DNA from: Siphonodentalium dalli
Lineage: Eukaryota > Mollusca > Scaphopoda > Gadilida > Siphonodentaliidae
Length of the DNA stretch: 64,000 nt
Direction: 5' to 3'
Assembly (NCBI GenBank): GCA_032622095.1
Contig: CP136069.1
Coordinates: forward strand, 83,660,958-83,724,957
Part shown: one piece after another, positions 21,928 to 34,800 of the stretch
How the letters are laid out: the number at the start of each line of letters is the position of its first letter
How positions within the stretch are numbered: the first letter of the stretch is position 1
Program-made: the position numbers and the translations under genes
The notes under the pieces: model-generated
Database searches by the model: none
Seen by the model: the letters and a program-made list of their open reading frames with translations, nothing else
Told to the model about the DNA's origin: nothing

Positions 21928-22753
21928 AATTTAAACTAAATAACAATTTTATATAACTACATATTTTTCATACGATTAGATCATGGGTACTTATAGTCAA
22001 TCTTTCATAGACACTGGTATACCAAGTCTTCTGGGTCCACAACAGCTTTGAATATCGGTTGGGATGATGCTATAACGGACGTTCATTCAAAAGATGTACT
22101 ACATGTAAACGTGGAGCCCAGGCATTTACGTAAATCCCTGAATGTGATTAACCATCTGACATGTCCGCGATTAATCTTTCTTCAAAATGATATATTATCT
22201 ACCGTGATAGAAGAAGGTATAGTGATGATACGTTTAATGTATTGTTTATATGCATTTTCTGATTGTGCGATACATCAAAATTCGATGGAAAACTACTTAT
22301 ATATCTTGTTGCTTTGACATTTAAAGGACCTCTGATATATGCATATTTTATATCATCATGCTTGGAAAAGGATGCCCTCTATATTCATACATGCAAAGCT
22401 TGCATTTTACCTTATCCGATGACATAATAAGCAATATAACTCCCGCCCATGATTCTGGGCGTAACATCCATTATAGAAGAGCAATGGGGTGGGAATCAGT
22501 CCAAAAACAGCATCATCCCAACCAATATCCCAAGCTGTTGTGGATCGAGAAGAGTTGGTCTAAGACACTGAGTATCCTAGTCATTGTTTCGAGATAGCGC
22601 ATAGGTACCCTAACTGATAACAAAAGCATGCAAACATGACCAATTCAGCCCCATAATTGCACCATTGATATGAACACTTTGGATCCATAAAATTATGTTG
22701 AGTGACCATACCTCAATTTGTGAAGCTGCTCATTTCAGACAATGAATATGTGA
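21928..22753. other. Intergenic, nothing recognised
   Basis: Short open frames on the + strand (22048-22317, 22358-22597) have no recognisable domain, and no splice sites support them. Confidence 0.45.
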
Positions 22754-22928
22754 TTAACCCTTCCATGCATGACAGGAACTTCTTGAAATTTTGCGAAAAA
22801 CCTGTGCCAGTGCATTCTCTTATATATGCGAGGCTCCATATGGGAGACTTGCATATATAAGAGAATGAAAGCACTGGTACAGGATATTTAATGCTGCACC
22901 CGTGCAGCTCCCGTCATGAAAGGGTTAA
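22754..22928 (+). mobile_element. TTAA-flanked single-hairpin MITE (family PB1)
   Basis: Starts TTAACCCTTCCATGCATGAC and ends CCGTCATGAAAGGGTTAA, with one hairpin ('gcattctcttatatatgcga') rather than two, i.e. a deleted form of PB1. Confidence 0.8.
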
Positions 22929-23333
22929 AGATGGCATCTCTCTTCCCTGACCTTTCTATAGTGATTTAGGGGTACAAATTTTGATTATTAAAGATAGTGT
23001 ATCTCTTTTTAACAAGTATTATATAGATTCTGGAGTATAAAATAATAGCTATGAATTGAGGACACCTGTCTAGAAAAGCTTCTATCAATTTTATTTAGAA
23101 TTTATCAGGACAGTTTTTAATAGGGGTTATTTTTAGTACATAAATGTCGCAAAAACCTTTGGAGCGTATCTGGAGCATACCAAGAGGGATAACTCTCTCT
23201 TGTTAACACCCTCAATCAAGGCAAATTTCAATTATGAGACTTCACCGCAATTACACTCAGCAGCATCAGAAATCAACCACTTTATTATGCCTTCGCAGGA
23301 AAATAATAAACAAAATCTTTTATCTGTATTTTA

Positions 23334-24381
23334 TTAACTCTTTCACTGCCATGCAGCACCACAGACAGATCTGCCACTGCCAAGCATTGTATATATAGCA
23401 TATTCCTGCTATTAACATGGACTGGGTATTTTTCAATAACTTTCGTATCTGCAGAGCTATTATCATGAAACTTGGTGTGCATGTAGGTAATGGTCTGGGG
23501 AATCGAAAACACGCCCCAGTCCACCAGTCATGTGACCATAGTCATGTGACCATAATCATGTGACTACAAACAAGATGGCCGCCACCCCAAAATATAAGAA
23601 CATTTCAGTTTTTCTCAATAACTATTGTATTTTAGAGATATTTTCACGAAAGTTAGTATGCAAGTATGTGTCAGTATTGGGAATAGAAAATATGTTCTAG
23701 TCTGCCAGTGTCCCGTGACCACGATCATGTGACCACAAAACAAGATGGCCACCATCTCGAAATATAAGAAAATGTTAGTACCGGTATATTGCTGCTAAAT
23801 ACATTGGGTATTTCTCAATAACTTTTCTATCTGTAAAGGTATGTTCGTGAAACTTGGAGCACAGTTAGGTATTGGACTTGCAAATTTAAAACACTTCCCA
23901 GTCTGCCATGGTCACATGAACGTCACCACGTGATCACAAAACAAGATGGCCGCCACACCGAAATATAAGAAAAAAAATCATTATTTCTCAATAACTTTTG
24001 TATCTGCAGAGATATTTTGACCAAATTTGGTATGTAAGTTGGTATTAGTATTGAGAACCAAAAAAAATAGTATATTTCTGCTACATACATATATTATTGG
24101 ATAATTCTCAATGACTTTTGTATATGCAGAGGTACAGTATATTCCTGAAACTTGGTATGCAGGTAGGTATTGGTCTCTGTGGAATGGAAAACACTTCCCA
24201 TTCCCATAACACAAAACAAGATGGCCGACATCCCGAAATTTAAAAAAGAAAATAAACCAGTAGTTTCTCGTTACAAAATTGATTACATCACGTACACTAT
24301 TTTCACAGAATAATATAGAGTTACTCCTCATGGATTTATGTTACGGGACGAATGTGTCGCGATCGGCAGTGAAAGAGTTAC
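23334..24381. mobile_element. TTAA-type element with internal ~180-bp tandem repeats
   Basis: Starts TTAACTCTTTCACTGCC and ends GGCAGTGAAAGAGTTA followed by C, so the right TTAA has one change. The interior holds four or five diverged units with 'ataacttttgtatctgcaga', 'gaaacttggtatgca' and 'caagatggccgccaccc' (23571, 23742, 23942, 24219). No transposase frame. Confidence 0.72.
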
Positions 24382-24584
24382 CCGGTAATAAAAACGGCTG
24401 TTGTAGTCTTGAAACCGGGTTTTATAAAAATTATGTTGTTGTTGTAATTGTGGTCCAGACGAGATACACTATCTTTAAAGTTGACTTCACGATACAGTCA
24501 CTTCTAACATGATGAACACAACCTTCCACAAAAGTTAACTAGAACAGACTAGTAGCAATATTGTGCAAGTAGCAAAAACCCATA

Positions 24585-25021
24585 CAAGTCCGGAAATAAT
24601 GTGTCTGACATTTGCAGAATGAGGTCCCCAGTGGGTGAATGTAGTGATGCTATCCCACATGGTGGGCTAGCATCACCAAACTCATGCTCTGGGAACCTAT
24701 TCTGATTAGGCTTCATCTTCTATGGGAAGCATAGGATCATATTGAAGTTCCACATCATTGATGTTCACCCATTAGTTACCAGCAATTATGCATTTTATCG
24801 TCTTGAGAATTAGGGTATAGAGAAACTGAACAGAAGGGAAAAGGTAACTGAAAATAATGTTAATTTGAGACCATAGACTTCACAGAAGATGAGGCCTAAG
24901 CAGAATATGGTAGCCAGAGGGTGGATTTGGTGACGATAGCCCACTGTGTAGGGTAGCGTAATTGAATTAACCCTCTGGGAGCCTCATTCTGCAAATGTCA
25001 GACACTCTATTTCCATGCTTG
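24585..25021. mobile_element. hAT-type MITE with double palindromic arms
   Basis: Starts CAAGTCCGGAAATAATGTGTC and ends CACTCTATTTCCATGCTTG; same layout as 45145-45586 but more diverged. The 8-bp flanks do not match. Confidence 0.7.
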
Positions 25022-25709
25022 TTCACAAGGTTTTCCATCCTGCCACATAATTTACTGTAGGTATTATAAGGCACATACTTTAGAAACCAATACAATTTAG
25101 CTAGTCTCATTAATCAGCCAATGATAGTATTTCAGATGAGCATTTCTAGAACTCCTATTTGAATCATATTTTACACTGTTTACACTTGAGAAATATGATT
25201 GACAGGAGTCAGTAATTGACTTAAAACATTTGATAATGCACACACATCAATGTAATAAGATTGCAGTGTGTACCTGTAATAATTTTTTTTATTAATTTGG
25301 CTAAGAAAAAATTAAAATTCACACAGTTATCGGATTGGAGCAGTAAGCCATCTTGAATTATTTGGCAAGTTTGGGTTACTAGCTATCACATCAAAATAGT
25401 GTTATTATTTCTCAAAAGTGACTTTTGTGTATGTCCTCACTAGCATCCGGCATGAGCTTATTTAAGCTAAAATGCATCCCCATTCAGTATTATCCGACAG
25501 GTGAAAGTACCACTCGAACGTAGACACAAACCTCCATAATTGCAGCTCAATACAATTATCGTCAGCTTTTTAAAGAGACCGCAAGTAGCAGAAGAAGCAC
25601 TGTAAAATATGTTTCTAAATACGGAAGGTGGAGCGGCTGGCAGTTATCAGCATTAATTTTGGTGAGAACAGCTGGCAGTTTATCGTCTGTTATTCATTGA
25701 TTGAACACG
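25022..25709. other. 3' flank of the RhoGAP gene
   Basis: Lies immediately downstream of the RhoGAP stop codon on the - strand. An AATAAA on the - strand (TTTATT at 25288-25293) could be the polyadenylation signal about 420 bp after the stop. Confidence 0.4.
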
Positions 25710-25807
25710 TTAAGTGATGCCGTTGCATTCTTTAATCACCCACTCTGCATTAGGATTCACTTGTAAGAGTTCTCGCATATTTGTGTTAGAGTCTAGTCTT
25801 CGACCCC
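25710..25807 (-). CDS. RhoGAP gene terminal exon
   Basis: Acceptor 'caattatttcag' precedes 25807. Two bases complete a Gly codon, then G-R-R-L-D-S-N-T-N-M-R-E-L-L-Q-V-N-P-N-A-E-W-V-I-K and TAA at 25712-25710. The NPNAEWVIK ending is the hallmark of ARHGAP18/28 C-termini, which fixes the gene end. Confidence 0.93.
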
Positions 25808-28800
25808 CTGAAATAATTGAAGAATATCCATGTCAAAAACATGGCAGTTATTTTAGTTTGAAAAATAGGGCAAACATGAAATCATCTAGATAAAATTTAA
25901 TACAGAAACATAGGAACTGGAACTTTTAATTCTACAAAGATGCTAATAACACCCAATTTTGTTTTGCAAAAACTATAGGCAGAAACAGGGTTTGCATCGT
26001 GTAACATGTGCTTGAGTTGGTATAGCATAAAATATTATGTACCTGATCTTATGCTACAAATATAATTTACCAGTAGTTAAAATTGTATAATTTTTTAAGC
26101 AATTATCTTATTTCGCAAATTGGACATGCAGAAAACAATATAGGAAGCATGTAACTGATACAATAAAATTTGTGCAGGACTTATTTTTTAACTCATCCAA
26201 GATATTCAAGATAAGCCATGGACCATATTTGTTTGAAATCAGATGTTGGTTGGAGTTATCATGTTTCTGTTGCAAAAATGGTTGACAGACATCCACTGTC
26301 ATTCAAAACTAAAAGATTATGTCAGGTAAATATGCACATTCAATAGTGTTGAAAAGACTAGGAAATTTTGTAGTCGATGCCCTCTAATTGACTACTGGTC
26401 GACACCAAACCAGAAAATCCCACACAAAGTAAATTTTTTAGACATCACGGATCTGCTCATTTCAAAGTGTTTGAATGCAAATTTTCACAGCTGTTTGCAA
26501 CCGTAAATTTTTTTAAACATACAAATTTATCATTATAGTTATCGATATTGACAGTTGAGTATCATGCGTTATGTTCAAACTTAGAAATATAACATTGGGA
26601 TAAACTTCAGTGGTGAAGTAATGTTCCCATGCATCAGTTATAGATATATAGACTGACTTTGATATATAGCTGGATGCAGTGAGCTTCCTAACTTCTGGCG
26701 CATACAGTCTAATATGTGCCCATTTAATATATTACTACTGCACATGTATACATGACACATATATGTGTGAGGTCACAAGAAAGGCGCCGCTCACTAAAAA
26801 GTGAGTAAACATGTCGGAATTGCATGGTTTGATGTTGTATCAATCTCCGAGTCATAAAAACAATCAGAACATTTCAATTGCAACACCTGGCAGCAATCAA
26901 AAGCCCCATGCTTTGAATATGTGTTCAGTAACTTCTGCTTATAAGTGCGACATCTATTTGAACATTGGTAACTGGATTGTTCCAATGCGACATCAGAAGT
27001 GTGCTGCTTTTCCGGTGGATAAAGGTGACAGGTCAGGGCCCACATGTGATGACTGAATGGAGGCCGCATGATTTTATAATACCGTAATCACGATCAGGCA
27101 GATGTATTTGGCGCTCAATGTGATCGTCTGTGCTTTGTATACATGGATGATGATAACTATGTATGCAGGCCCTATGTTGCATGCAGCGATGATTGTAACC
27201 AATGAAACTTTTATATATACAAATATTTGTACCTTATCGACGTTGACTCGTTGACTAATCGTTTCAATTTATCACTTTTCAATTTATCTATAGTATTGCC
27301 CTAAATAATCGACTCCTTAACAACATCAGAATTATGGCTAATTTTTCCGATGAATGGCAACAAGCCATATTTCCGACTAAATCCTGAAAAGTTACCCATA
27401 ATTCTGCTGTGGTTAAGGAGATGATTATTTAAGACACTACTGTATTTCTACATGTGATTTCAAAATACCTATATTTCCACCAACTTCATAGAGGTGCAAG
27501 CTGGGACTTCCATTTGGTTTCCAAAGCAGCCCATGGTTAATATGAAGATATGATTCTCTGTAAATAAGAATACAGAAATATATCAGAATTCCCAAAAGAA
27601 ATAGGAAAATAAATTCTGAGATGAGGATAGATGTAAAGGTATTGTATTCTGAGATGTGGATAGATGTAAAGGTATTGTATTCTGAGTGTGGATAGATGTA
27701 AAGGTATTGTATTCTGAGATGTGGATAGATGTAAAGGTATGGTATTGTGAGTGTGGATAGATGTAAAAGTATTGGATTCTGATATGTGGATAAATGTAAA
27801 GGTATTGTATTCTGTGATGTGGATAGATGTAAAGGTATGGTATTGTGAGTGTGGATAGATGTAAAAGTATTGGATTCTGAGATGTGGATAAATGTAAAGG
27901 TATTGTATTCTGAGATGTGGATAGATGTAAAGGTATGGTATTGTGAGTGTGGATAGATGTAAAGGTATTGTATTCTGAGATGTGGATAGATGTAAAGGTA
28001 TTGTATTCTGAGATGTGGATAGATGTAAAGGTATTGTATTGTGAGTGTGGATAGATGTAAAGGTATTGTATTCTGAGATGTGGATAGATGTAAAGGTATT
28101 GTATTCTGAGAAGTGGATAGATGTAAAGGTATTGTATTCATAATCTAGATAGTGGAAGGTAGAGCGGCAACATCTTTATTACATATTACAACCACCTTAT
28201 TCACATATTAAGATTTTTCATTCTGTTACATGATTTACTGTCGGAATGAAAAGAAACTTGAAGCTTATGGTTCCAACAAGACATGGCCATCTAAGGTTGC
28301 TATGGATAGAAGATTTGTTCAGGTAGCACATCATGGTGCCTTTTAATTATGACCCACCTTTTAACTACAACTGGCTGAAATCCAAGTCTCCTAATATGTT
28401 AACCCTTTATGAAGGGAGCTGCATTGGTGCAGCATTAAAGATCCTGTGCCAGTGCATTCTTTTATATATGCCAGTCTCCCATAGGGAGCCTCAAATATAT
28501 AAGAAAATTCTCTGGCTTACAAGCTCAATGTGAATACTGTGAGGCCAATGTATTCTCTTATATGAGGCTTCCTATGTGAGACTTGCATATATAAGAGAAT
28601 GCATTGGCACTAGGTTTTCGCAAAATTTCAGGAAGCTCCAGTCATGGAAGCTTAATACATATTTTCTAATGAAATATTAATTTATAACTCCTATATTTCA
28701 TTAAAGGTACATAGTGTAAACAACTTTATAAAAATCCCTCTTTTAAATCTCAAGTTGAAAGATGGTCCTTATTTATTGAATTATAACAGTTGACTGCCAA

Positions 28801-31800
28801 TTACTTCATATAATTTAATAATTTCAGGCATCTGAGCTAACTTGAGATTAGTGGGAAATCATTGAATAATTATGAGTTCTCCAAATAAAATGACAAAGGA
28901 AAGTCATTTTCTCTGAAACGAATTTGAATAACTTGATTACTACTATTTTAGTCAAAATGAATTGTAACAATTGTTCATACTGGCATAAGGTTCCTGCTAT
29001 ACACACCTCTCTCCTGATTTAGGTGACGGAGAAGCTGGGACCTGCATAAATCTACTGACAATGTCTTGTGCTATCATTCCCTCTTCTAAATGAATCGCGG
29101 CACGGCTTTTAGTGAGATAAGGAGCCTGTACACGAATAACAGCATCTCGGAAATCAGTCTGTAATTGATTTAAAAGCAGTTTTATGACAATTAAATGAAT
29201 GTTTGCAATGTTTCCTGGTCCAACATATTAAACTACAGTAATGCCCTAAGTAATCGACTCTTTAACCACAGCAGAATTATGGGTAACTTTTCAGGATTTA
29301 GTCGGAAATATGGCTTGTCGCCATTCATAGGAAAGCTCTCACTGAGAGCTTTCTGATGAATGGCAACAAGCCATATTTCCGACTAAATCCTGAAAAGTTA
29401 CCCATAATTCTGCTGTGGTTAAGGAGTCAATTACTTAGGGCATTACTGTATTATATCTTTATCAATTTCCAGTCACTAAAGTAAACCGGAATGAATATAT
29501 AGACAGAACACAATGCATATCTGAATCGTGAATCTTTTATTGAATGAGTTGCGGACGGTGCAAGGATTTATAGCACACCCATTAGTTTATTTTTGAGAAA
29601 TAAAGCAAAATATAGAAAGTTTCAAAAAGTTCAATAATGTTTTTTGTCTTTCTCAGTTACCATTCTCTTTGGGAATTGGAGAATTCTTTCAATAAGCGAG
29701 ATCACAGAGATGCGGCCATATTGAATTCGTCCAGCCCCGTTCCGTGGTTTCAGAGATTCATCCAACCCGGTTCCATTGTTTAGTGTTATGGGTCAAAGCT
29801 CTGAAGTAGCATTTCCATATATGGAGCTTATGAATATTCATGACTTCCATATATGGCAATGCTCATCCAGAACTTTGACCTGTAGCACTAAAACCACAGA
29901 ACCGGGCCTTTTGGATCCAATATGGCCGTGAGTTAGTGACAGGGTGTATTGCTTCTGAAACTGATTCTGAGAAAATGCAAGAAAGTTTGAAAACATCATA
30001 CTGAAAAATTCTTAAAGTAAATTTTATCTGAAAATATCAGGTGCATGTATATAACTGAACAATTTGTTGTACACAGCTAATAAGTTCACTGTGATGAACT
30101 GAGAAAATAAGCTTTGCAAAGAATGAAATGTTTCTTCTATCGTTAAAAATATAAGACTTACTTCATGGATAATTACTGGCTTTTTTATAACATCATTCTT
30201 GTCTTTATTTAAGAATTTCAATCTCTGAAATTAATAGGGAAATATTAGATATAGTAACAGATTTTAGCATTTTGAATCAATCTCTAACAGAGTTGTCTAT
30301 CTTGCCGATACTCACCTCTGTCACAGCAACGATTAAAATGCTGTCTGCTTTTAAACTAATCTAATAATATCACAGAGTTAATACACAAAGCATGCAACTA
30401 GTATCGTATAAAATAATTGAATTCACTATTAATGCAGTGCATCAGTTGTCTCCATGAAATGTGTTATTCACATGTCAATGCAATATGAGATATAATACTA
30501 CGGAACAGGTGGACAAAATAGTCCCACGCAAATCTGGCAATTATTTTGGAAACTCATCATTTATAATTTGATCATTTCTGTTAATACCATGCAGTTAACA
30601 CACCTAGTTTTATCTGATTCAATTGAATAGAACCAGCTCACAATCTAAAAAACTTTAATTTTATAAATCACCATATCATCCTGACCAAGTTTTTTTTAGT
30701 TAGAAACTTCTTTAGAAAGCTTCTTTTTCATTTTTAGGTGAGTTTCTCCACTGTGTATATTTGATAACCGGAAGTGGAATTGGAAAAGTGGAATATACAC
30801 CTCGGAATCAACACCAGGGTAAGTGTTTTGGCTTCCAATTACTCCCACAGTATCATGGACATGTTATGTAATGGTATTTTCCTAAGATGATATATTTCCA
30901 ATTACATACAGCAGATGAGTTGTATCAGCTCATTTACTGTTCTCAAGAAAAATGAAACGAGCGTATAAAACTCACATGTAAATAATGCCGTCTTCCACTT
31001 CAATGTGTATTTTCGGAGAAAATAACTGATATTTATGTACATTGTGTTCAATGAACCATAATATCAGCAGGAAAATACAACATGAAATTCATGTTGCATT
31101 TTCCTGCTGTTATTATGGTTCTATTGATATATAACATGTTGCCATTATTGCGACATTTGTTCTTTAAAATCTGATTTTATAGCATTTTAGTGTATGGCAG
31201 TAAGCTGGGAATAGTTATTAGCATACTGCCATACACTAACATGATACAAAAAAAAAGATTTTAAATGACAAATTTCGCAATAATGGCAACATGTTATATA
31301 CGCATAGAACCATAAGAGCGGCAGAAAAATGCGACATGAACACAATGTACATAAATGTCAGTTATTATCTGCGAAAATACACATTGAAGTGGAAAACGGC
31401 ATTTACTATTATACTTTCATTTTATTTTTCCCAATAACAGCAAATGAGCTGATACAACTCATCTGCTGTATGTAATTGGAAATATATCGTCTAAGGAAAA
31501 TACCATAATATAACATTTCCATGATACTGAGAGAATAATCAGAAGCCAAAACACTTACCCTGGTGTTGATTCGGAGGGTTATATTCCACTTTTCAGATTT
31601 CACTTCCGGTTATCGTATGTGTACAGTGTTCTCTATATCCCCAAATTAGCAGATGTCATGATGCATAATCAACGTGCCCAATGGGTGCACATCACCATCT
31701 TCACCATCTAGGAACTTAAATCTGTACCAAGGTCTCCCATAGCAGATAAGACCATGCAGAATGAGGTCCCAGCAGGATGAATTTGGTGATGTTAGCCCAC

Positions 31801-34800
31801 TGTGCCCGGTACCGTCACTAAATTCACCCTCTGGGGACCTCATTCTGCAAATGGCCAGCACAGGGGTCGATTTAATTTTTTTAATTTGTATAGCATTTTG
31901 CAGCATTGGGTAGATTTTGTATAGCATTCTCTCCCACTGCATGTTTTTTTATTGTAAATTGTTCAGCAGAAATTGGAAAATGCAAGTTGCGATGCGAATC
32001 CAGTGAAATCGAACCCTGGGCCAGCGCCATATTATGAGGCCTGTACGTGGACAATGGTGGACTTGAGATGCAAAGTCAAGCTTTAAACTCACCCTCCTTT
32101 CTCTTGATTTTCGAATAACATCCAACTCATATTGATGCCGAATGTGTGAAACCACATGCGAAGGGACCTAAAATGACGAAACAAATATTCAAAAATCACT
32201 CTTGATAAAATGGAGTACAAAGATCACAGGTTCTATATATGACATACAGATATGAGCTAACTTTTCATAGAAGGATTCATAGATGAATGTATCCAGTTTT
32301 ATACTGATTAATGGACAAATATTATATAATTATAAACTATTGGTGCAGAATTTTAGACTCTATGTGGTCTCAGAAAATTTCACATGCCCAAATACTGAGG
32401 TTTGTAAGAGACCTGTCTCAGTATATAACCATTTATTTGATTATTTCAATACATATTTTACTAACTGCAGCCTGGTTATGGAATCTGGTTTTTGGCAATT
32501 TTTGCAACTTAGTTATCAACATTATAGATTTCCAGAAATCTGTAACATTATACCCTGGGATGGACAATTGGTGTTACAGAGAGATCCAAAATGTTAGTTA
32601 ATTTTTCATATAAAACAACTATATATATATATCCGAGTTATGGAGGCACGGACTCAGCATGAGTGTTCATTGTTTCAAAATGTGCTTGCTTCAGTGAGCG
32701 GTGTACAAATTCTCATTTCTTATCGAAATGCCCATGTATCGAATGTGTGAATTGTATATTCAACATATATTACTGTATGTTCATTTACTTGAGGCTTTTA
32801 GGCGAAAGCTTGTACTACATATAATACACAGGTTAACACATAAGTCGATTAATGTGTTACTCTTTATCTTCATTGACCCATTTCAAACTTTTAAACAAAG
32901 TCTGACTTTTTGAATAAATATTACTTACTATCCACAGAATATGATGGTACTTTATCAGCATCCTCACGATGCTTGATGTACCTGCTGCCATCTGTAGCTC
33001 CAGCTCATGGTGCGATTTCATCTTTCTATTTCGGTTTGGCGTAAGGAAGAGGTTGGGTGCAATGATCATGCTTATATTCGCTATGGTCATCTTGTTTTTT
33101 TGGGAGAGTGCTGCCACATCACTCAGAAACACCAGTAAAGCCTGTTGATAGATTTAGAAGGTGTTGATTGTTACTGGTGTCGTCGAGACCAATGAGTGTG
33201 TAACAATTTAAAGTAAATATAAACGAGATAGTAAACTATTACAGGCCAATTATTAATATTCATCTGTTTTAACAGAGTCCAACCTATTTTTGGATTGTAT
33301 TTACATCACTCGTGTATTTTAATTATAAAACAAGTTCTGTTAAGTTTGATTTGACATATGTTTTTAGACCAAACGGCCACCCATATACGTTTATCCGTTC
33401 TCAGTATACTAGTACATTTTTTCTACACTGCCGAATTTCAAAACAAAATGGAGCGCATTTCTATTATTTCTATTATCGTGCAACAACAAGTAAGCAGAAT
33501 TGCTGTAGGGTATGATGATAAATGAAAATAGTGACATTCTATCAGCTCTCGGACTTTTATTTTTATGGTTGCGACTTTGTGCTAGATTTAATTTTCTCGT
33601 ACAAATATAACAAGCTCTATTTCTATCGATAACACTTTGGCTGAATATCTGGACTACTTGTGGAATAAAATAATAAAAGAACTACTTTGAAATAGTGAAA
33701 ACCGTTTAGGCCATTAACCCTTCTATGACTGGAGCTTCCTGAAATTTTGTGAAAACCTTGTGCCAATGCATTATCTTATATATATGATTCTCCCATAGGG
33801 AGCCTCACATGTATAAGAGAATAGACAGGCCTAACAACATTTACCTTGACCTTGTAAGCCAGTGCATTCTCTTATACATGTGGGGCTTCCTATGGGAGAC
33901 TCGCATATACAAGAGAATGCACTGGCACAGACTCCTTTATACTGCACCAGCGTAGCTCCCTACATAAAATGGTTAATTGATAAGCATTCAAACATGTTTG
34001 ATAGAAAATATCAAAGGTTATTTTCTTGTGTCCATTTTTATAGTATTCTAGTGACAAGACCAGACAGTTTGGCTATCTGATGGAGCAAATAATGACTCAT
34101 CTGTTAGTTACCTTTAGTGTATCCCTATTCGTTTCTGGGATAAGGCAGATCAATAAATTTAAAGCTTTCAGCTGCTGCTCAATTCCATTAATGGCTGAAA
34201 ATGACAAATAAAAATGGTTGTGAGATTACTCATTCATTTTTTTAATTTAAAACAAGCAGTCGCAGATGACTGTATCCCCCGCCGAATTGTGCAGTTGGGG
34301 AAGTGCATTCTCAATAATGTTTGCATTCTCAGTATGCGCTAAACAAGAGGTGGGATTTTGTCAAAAAGCCTGGCTTGCGAACTCATTTTAGTTACTGACA
34401 TTTGTGGAAATTAGCCCTGTGACGTCGTCCATTTGCACCAAAAATAATAAACAAAGTCCAATAACTCTGCTGAAAATATCCGGCCGGACCTGGCTTGCGA
34501 ACTCATTCTAGGTAATGGTCAGGTTAAATCATATACCAAAAATCTTTGAAATCCGTGGACATTTGTTCAGGTTATGACTCTTACAAATTCAGGATGGACG
34601 GACGGATGGACAGATGGATCGAACCCATTCCTATATCCCCCGCAAATTTTCAACACCTATAAAGGGATCTTGTCGAAATGCAAACGGAAATAACACCCGA
34701 AAACAGAGTTTTATCTCTGGTAAGGGATATAGCGTAAAAAACGGTCCCAATAATTTCACACTAAATTGAAATGTTTACAGGTATAAAACAATAGATTGTT

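Noticed and set aside
25470-25560. Candidate RhoGAP terminal exon on the - strand containing 'NTEWGCIL'
   Set aside because: A better exon with NPNAEWVIK, correct phase and acceptor lies at 25710-25807.
26108-26302. - strand ORF in the last RhoGAP intron
   Set aside because: No family resemblance and not needed for the phase chain between exons 27469-27557 and 25710-25807.
27437-28141. 234-residue protein-coding gene
   Set aside because: Frame is a 33/32-bp minisatellite running into a genuine RhoGAP exon; only the last ~90 bp are exon.
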